64,000 nt of DNA, from the NCBI RefSeq assembly GCF_003855495.1, contig NZ_CP034086.1, positions 3,323,501 to 3,387,500 on the forward strand, given 5' to 3'. The number at the start of each line of letters is the position of its first letter. Position 1 is the first letter of the stretch. This stretch comes from Methylocystis rosea. GTDB taxonomy: Bacteria > Pseudomonadota > Alphaproteobacteria > Rhizobiales > Beijerinckiaceae. The notes under the pieces are model-generated. The model was not told where the DNA came from. It did not search any database and worked only from the letters and a program-made list of their open reading frames with translations. Positions 60,221 to 64,000 of the stretch are shown here, one piece after another. The position numbers were made by a program, and so were the translations under genes.

Positions 60221-60825
60221 CGGCGTTCGCGACGAGGATCACGATCCTGCGCAACAGGGCGCGCGCGCTTTGGCGAGAAGCAAAATCGTCTGTTCTGGTC
60301 GCGCTCTTTCTCACGCTGATCCTCACGACGGCTGCATTGCTTACCCAATGGCGCGGCGCCGTCGTCGCCAATGATGCGATCGCAGCGATGCGCGAGGGCC
60401 GCGACGTCGCCGTCGACGCGAACGACAGGCCGGAAACGATTCTGGCGCGCGTCGCCTTTCTTGCGGCGCGAAGCGACGTCGATCGCGCCCGAGCCTTGGT
60501 GGAGGCGCTCGATCGCAGCGGGAGCATCGAGGCGCGCGCGCGGGGACATTATCTCTTGGCGAACGCGCTGCTGCGCAAGGCGTTCGATCATGTCGAACGA
60601 TCGCAACTCGAAGCGGCCAATCCGTTCGTCAATCTCGCCAAGCGCGAATATCGACGTGCGCTGCAGCTCGCGCCCGACTATTGGGACGCGAAATTCAATC
60701 TCGACGTCGCGGCGCGGCTCGTCCGGGATTTTCCGGATTTCGAGCGAAAGAGCGGCGACGAACTGAGCGCCGATCCCAAGAAGCTCTGGACCGATATTCC
60801 CGGCAAACCGAAGGGACTGCCGTGA
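60217..60825 (+). CDS. mxaK: MxaK
   Basis: 202 residues from ATG 60217 (4-bp overlap with mxaC). An N-terminal membrane anchor (VALFLTLILTTAALL, about residues 28-45) is followed by helical, TPR-like periplasmic repeats (ARAGHYLLANALLRKAFDH-like, then RALQLAPDYWDAKFNLDVA). MxaK is one of the genes needed for calcium insertion. The helical pairs suggest a protein scaffold. Confidence 0.9.
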   Translation: MTAFATRITILRNRARALWREAKSSVLVALFLTLILTTAALLTQWRGAVVANDAIAAMREGRDVAVDANDRPETILARVAFLAARSDVDRARALVEALDRSGSIEARARGHYLLANALLRKAFDHVERSQLEAANPFVNLAKREYRRALQLAPDYWDAKFNLDVAARLVRDFPDFERKSGDELSADPKKLWTDIPGKPKGLP

Positions 60826-61829
60826 TGCGCCCGGATGTGCGCGATCCCCGCGTCGCTCTTCTCGCGTTGGCGACGCTGTCGCTCGCAGCCACTTTCTTCG
60901 CGCCAAAGGTTATGATCCGGCGTCCGTCATTCGATTTTCTCGCCATCGTCGACATCACCGGCAGTATGAATGTTCGCGATTACGTCGTCTCCGGCCGGCC
61001 GGTCAGCCGTCTCGACGCCGTGAAAGCCGCGCTTCGCGCCATGCTCGCGGAATTGCCCTGTCCGTCGCATGTCGCTCTCGGCGTTTTTACCGAACGCAGG
61101 CCATTCCTGCTGTTCGAACCGATCGACGTCTGCGCGGACTTCACGCCTCTGCAAGCTTCGATTGAGGCGCTCGACTGGCGCATGGCATGGGAAGGCGACA
61201 GCCGGATATCCGCAGGCTTTTTCCGCGCAATCGATATGGCGAGGGAATTGAAAAGCGACCTGCTGTTTTTCAGCGATGGCCAGGAGGCCCCGCCGCTTCC
61301 GGCGCGTGGCGCGCCGACATTCGAAGGGCGTGCGGGCGAGGTGCGCGGCCTTGTCGTTGGCGTCGGCGGCTATGAGCTTTCGCCCATCCCGAAATTTGAC
61401 GATAGGGGCCGCGAGGTTGGATTTCTCGGCGCCGACGACGTCCCGCACGAGAGCCGCTTCGGCTTGCCGCCTGAAGGCGCGGAGCGGCGCGAGGGCTACA
61501 ACGCCCGCAATGCGCCATTCGGCGCCAGTGCGGCGATCGGCGTCGAGCATCTGTCTTCCGTAAAGGAAGACTATTTGCGTTCGCTCGCTGAAAAGACCGG
61601 GCTTTCCTACGCTCATCTTTCAGACGGCAAGCGACTGTGGAAGGACTATGCCGCGGTCGCCTCCGTCCGACCGCGTGAAGCCGCGCTCGACCTGCGCCCG
61701 TTCTTTGGCGTGGCGGCTGCGCTTCTCACGTTCATGGCCGTCGCCGCGACTTTTTTTGCGCAGGCTTTCATTCGGGCGCGCAGAACCGCGCCGTCCTACC
61801 GCTTTCCCCAACCAAGGAGATCAAAATGA
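60825..61829 (+). CDS. mxaL: MxaL, membrane vWA protein
   Basis: 334 residues from ATG 60825, sharing a base with the mxaK stop (GTG 60822 possible). First membrane segment (LLALATLSLAATFFAPKVMI), vWA domain with MIDAS DITGSMN near residue 43 (Thr in place of the usual Ser), a C-terminal transmembrane helix (FGVAAALLTFMAVAATFFAQ) and a basic tail. A BatB-like partner of MxaC. Confidence 0.93.
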   Translation: MRPDVRDPRVALLALATLSLAATFFAPKVMIRRPSFDFLAIVDITGSMNVRDYVVSGRPVSRLDAVKAALRAMLAELPCPSHVALGVFTERRPFLLFEPIDVCADFTPLQASIEALDWRMAWEGDSRISAGFFRAIDMARELKSDLLFFSDGQEAPPLPARGAPTFEGRAGEVRGLVVGVGGYELSPIPKFDDRGREVGFLGADDVPHESRFGLPPEGAERREGYNARNAPFGASAAIGVEHLSSVKEDYLRSLAEKTGLSYAHLSDGKRLWKDYAAVASVRPREAALDLRPFFGVAAALLTFMAVAATFFAQAFIRARRTAPSYRFPQPRRSK

Positions 61830-62350
61830 GAAAGCTGCTGGGGCTCTTCGCCCTTCTGATCTGCGCGCCCGCGCTCGCGCATGGGCCGACGCCGATCAAG
61901 GTCGACGAGTCGATCGTCATCGCCGCCAATCCCAAGGCCGTATGGGCTGTGGCCGGTAAATTCGACGGGCTCGCGAACTGGCATCCTGACGTTCAGAGCG
62001 TCGCCGCCAAGGGCGGAGACGCCGCCGGCGCGGAGCGCGAAATCACCCTCAAGAAGGGCGGCGTTCTGAAGGAGGGGCTCGATGAATATGACGCTTCGGC
62101 GTTCAAGCTGTCCTGGCGCATGTCTGATCCAAATCTCGACGCGCTGCCCGTAAGTTCCTACACGGTCACCTTCACGATCGAACCTGCGTCAGGGGGAGGG
62201 AGTGCAGTGAAATGGTATGGCCGTCTCTATCGCGGCGACACCAGCAATGAGCCGCCGGAAAACCTCAATGATGACGCCGCGCGCGCGGCGATGACGAGCT
62301 ACTTGCGCGACGGCCTTCAGGGCCTGAAGAAGAAAGTGGAAGGGAAATAG
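61826..62350 (+). CDS. mxaD: MxaD, periplasmic SRPBCC-like protein
   Basis: 174 residues, ATGA overlap with mxaL. Signal peptide about residues 1-19 (LLGLFALLICAPALAHG). The polyketide-cyclase/SRPBCC-like pattern follows: IVIAANPKAVWAVAGKFDGL, NWHPDVQSVAAKGGD, ITLKKGGVLKEGLDEYD, WYGRLYRGD. MxaD stimulates electron transfer from methanol dehydrogenase to cytochrome cL. Confidence 0.92.
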   Translation: MRKLLGLFALLICAPALAHGPTPIKVDESIVIAANPKAVWAVAGKFDGLANWHPDVQSVAAKGGDAAGAEREITLKKGGVLKEGLDEYDASAFKLSWRMSDPNLDALPVSSYTVTFTIEPASGGGSAVKWYGRLYRGDTSNEPPENLNDDAARAAMTSYLRDGLQGLKKKVEGK

Positions 62351-62357
62351 CTCGGCG

Positions 62358-62864
62358 ATGCGCTTTCGCGAAGCGATCATTCTTGCAGGCGTCTGCGCGC
62401 TCTTCGCCTCATGCGGCGAAGAGCGGCGCGCCGCCGAGCAGGATGATCTGATCGACTCGGGAGTCCTTAAGGGCGTTGACGTCTGGTTGCGCGCCACCGA
62501 TCGCACTGAACCTGCGCTCTGGCTCGCGCAACGCGAAGCCGGCGGCGCCGTCGGCGCGCGCGAATCTGCGGTAGAGCGCATACGCGCGGCTCTGCTCTCG
62601 GCGCAGCCGCATTTCCTCGAGTCCGACCGCATGCTCGCGAATCGCACCGCTCAGGTCGGGCAGATGCTCGCGGCCGACGGCCATGCCGAGGACTTCGCGG
62701 AGCTGATCAACTCGCTTGTAGAAGTCGCCGCGATCGCCGGTCAAAAGCAGACCTATGGCGAGGTTTGCCAGCACTATTACAATCTGCGCCACAGCGGAGC
62801 TGAACGGGAGGAGGCGCTGCGGATGCTCGCCGCCCGTTATCGCACACAGAAGCAATTCAGATAG
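62358..62864 (+). CDS. Lipoprotein at the end of the mxa operon (mxaE/H position)
   Basis: 168 residues. Lipobox FASC at residues 16-19 after a short signal (AIILAGVCALFASC). The mature part is helical and charged (AVERIRAALLSAQPHFLESD, MLANRTAQVGQMLAADGHAE). It starts 7 bp after mxaD. In other methylotrophs this place holds mxaE or mxaH, whose functions are unknown; which, if either, this represents cannot be told by eye. Confidence 0.75.
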   Translation: MRFREAIILAGVCALFASCGEERRAAEQDDLIDSGVLKGVDVWLRATDRTEPALWLAQREAGGAVGARESAVERIRAALLSAQPHFLESDRMLANRTAQVGQMLAADGHAEDFAELINSLVEVAAIAGQKQTYGEVCQHYYNLRHSGAEREEALRMLAARYRTQKQFR

Positions 62865-62874
62865 CGGCGCCTAA

Positions 62875-62970
62875 AGCGCTTCCGGTCACATGAAATCATG
62901 GGATCGAAGGAATCGCCTTTGGAGCAGGGTCTCATCGAAAAAGTCTGTCAACTTTTTCGGAACCTGCTTT
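62875..62970 (+). repeat. Dispersed intergenic repeat, copy 2 (hairpin element)
   Basis: Same modules as the copy at 46651-46760: AGCGCTTCC, TGAAATCATGGGATCGA, GGAATCGCC, GAGCAGGGTCTCATCG, and a 9-bp hairpin CGAAAAAGT (62936-62944) / ACTTTTTCG (62951-62959). It fills the gap between convergent genes and abuts the stop codon of the response-regulator gene. The T-run makes it a plausible bidirectional terminator. Confidence 0.8.
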
Positions 62971-63601
62971 AGGCAAGTTTCATTGCAACCTTGTTTTCGA
63001 CGGCGATACGCAGAAGATCCGCTTTCGAACGCGCGCCAAGCTTGCGCTTTAGAAGAATGCAATTATTGGCGACGGTCTTGTAGGAGACCTTAAGAATATG
63101 CGCGATTTCCGTCATATCCTTGCCGTCGGCGAGATTGCGCAGGATCTCGATTTCCCGGCCGTTCAGCGCGTCGAGGGGGTTGCTGGCGCGGCTCTGATCG
63201 GCGAAGGCGAGCTTGAGCGCGAGAGTGTTCGACAGATAGCGCTCGCCCGCCGCGACGGCGCGGATCGCCTTGATAAAGACGCGTGGGTCCTCGTTCTTCG
63301 CGACATAGCCGCGCGCCCCGCCCTCGATCGCCCGCGCCGCAAATACCGGATCGTCGTTCATGGTGAAAACGATGATTTGAGCGTTCGCGTCCCGCTTCAA
63401 GATGCGGCGCAGCAGTTCGAAGCCGGACACGCCGGGTAGATTGATGTCGAGCACCACGACGTCGGGCGCTGCGGACGCATAGGAGTCAAGCGCCTCATTG
63501 GCGTCATGCGCCTCGAGGACTTCGATGTCTTTTTGTCCCGAAAGCATGCCGCGGCAGCCCTCGATCACCATGGGGTGGTCGTCGACGATGAGAATGCGCA
63601 T
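62969..63601 (-). CDS. mxaB: NarL/FixJ-type response regulator of methanol oxidation
   Basis: 210 residues. Receiver domain with the acid pocket (LIVDDHP), phospho-acceptor Asp in VVVLDINLPG (about residue 54), TMNDD and the Lys of YVAKNED. LuxR-type helix-turn-helix at about residues 145-200 (LNGREIEILRNLADGKDMTE, IAHILKVSYKTVANNCILLK). MxaB/MoxX regulators of this type control methanol oxidation genes. The gene is convergent with the mxa operon and divergent from a sensor kinase. The exact name is from position and type. Confidence 0.85.
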   Translation of the reverse strand: MRILIVDDHPMVIEGCRGMLSGQKDIEVLEAHDANEALDSYASAAPDVVVLDINLPGVSGFELLRRILKRDANAQIIVFTMNDDPVFAARAIEGGARGYVAKNEDPRVFIKAIRAVAAGERYLSNTLALKLAFADQSRASNPLDALNGREIEILRNLADGKDMTEIAHILKVSYKTVANNCILLKRKLGARSKADLLRIAVENKVAMKLA

Positions 63602-63689
63602 CCTTTTTCGCTTGTTTGAGAGCCTGAACCTATGTTGTGAAAACCGCTAGTCTTGTCAATCGACTGTAAATGGACGTCAACGGTTAAGC
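63602..63689. promoter_or_regulatory. Divergent promoter region of response regulator and kinase
   Basis: An 88-nt gap between two divergent starts. It is A/T-rich compared with its surroundings (for example around 63640-63672) and must hold both promoters or a shared operator. No specific elements are claimed. Confidence 0.45.
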
Positions 63690-64000
63690 ATGGAAACGAG
63701 GGCGTTCATGCGCGGGGTTTCGCTTAAAGCCAGACTGGGCGGATTGATCGGCGTCGTGCTCATCGCGACGTTGCTGATCAATCTTGCAATCCAGCTTCTT
63801 CACGCTGGCCCGCGCGTGCGCGCGGAAGCGGGAAGCAATCTCAGATTGATGCGGGAATTTGTCCTGGCAACGATTGCAAATCTTCCCGAAAATGAAGATC
63901 CGCTTCCCGCATTGCGGCGGCTCTACGCGTCGCTGGGGAACCTTCGCCATGCTGATGTTGAGATCCTCGCCGCTAACGAGACCGCGCCGCGCGACTGGCT
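63690..64000 (+). CDS. Sensor histidine kinase, N-terminal part (MoxY/LapD-like), runs off window
   Basis: 104 codons open to the window edge. ATG 63690 or 63708 starts a basic stretch (MRGVSLKARLGG), then one transmembrane helix (LIGVVLIATLLINLAIQLL), then the periplasmic pattern HAGPRVRAEAGSNLRLMREF, VLATIANLPENEDPLPALRR and LYASLGNLRHADVEIL, which resembles the LapD/MoxY N-terminal domain. The kinase domain must lie beyond 64000. It is the likely partner of the divergent regulator. Confidence 0.8.
   Translation, partial: METRAFMRGVSLKARLGGLIGVVLIATLLINLAIQLLHAGPRVRAEAGSNLRLMREFVLATIANLPENEDPLPALRRLYASLGNLRHADVEILAANETAPRDW

Overview
The window (GC-rich, about 63% by eye) comes from an alphaproteobacterial methylotroph, most likely a type II methanotroph of the Methylocystis/Methylosinus group. 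The main evidence is a complete calcium-type methanol dehydrogenase operon in the order mxaFJGIRSACKLD, followed by a NarL-type response regulator and a divergent sensor kinase with a MoxY/LapD-like periplasmic segment. The methanol dehydrogenase is MxaF and not XoxF: the catalytic Asp falls exactly at mature position 303 and the residue two places on is Ala.

Positions 1 to about 43183 are a nearly complete transposable (Mu-type) prophage, all on the + strand. Its left end lies before the window. It is a mosaic resembling BcepMu-type phages: a retroviral-integrase-like D,D-35-E transposase with its AAA+ partner (1-2810); an early region of small overlapping genes including a DnaA-domain-IV-like protein, Gam, GemA and a DNA methyltransferase (2810-8309); a Mor/C-type late activator (8306-8722); lysis genes with GH19 endolysin, several tiny membrane proteins and an Rz gene with an Rz1 lipoprotein embedded in another frame (8829-10885); Mu-like packaging and head genes (10882-21581); and a P2-like contractile tail, baseplate and fibre module (21578-38346). 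An initiator-type tRNA-Met gene sits inside the head operon. The tail chaperone gene carries a canonical CCCTTTC -1 slippery site. Two tail fibre genes end in homologous C-terminal domains.

Between the last tail gene and the inferred right end (38347-43183) is accessory cargo: a Dam-class adenine methylase (38534-39346) and a 1111-residue protein with an N-terminal PD-(D/E)xK-like nuclease module and a long helical repeat body (39661-42996). This is the best candidate here for an undescribed anti-phage or genome-conflict system. Tandem 22-bp repeats at 43138-43178, followed by a terminal CA at about 43183, probably mark the transposase-binding right end.

From 43270 the sequence is host chromosome: tRNA-Phe; four tandem genes made only of peptidoglycan-binding repeats; an L,D-transpeptidase lipoprotein; an Old Yellow Enzyme gene broken by two single-base frameshifts; a coiled-coil membrane protein; a DUF3617-like secreted protein; a pentapeptide-repeat protein; a dihaem cytochrome c; and a trypsin-like protease. 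The mxa operon (52451-62350) follows. MxaF/MxaI form the quinoprotein, MxaG is its cytochrome cL acceptor, MxaJ is periplasmic, and MxaRSACKLD act in assembly and calcium insertion. Strong inverted repeats lie after mxaF and after mxaI, which would fit transcript stabilisation or attenuation between the abundant structural genes and the accessory genes. A roughly 100-bp dispersed hairpin repeat occurs at 46651-46760 and 62875-62970.
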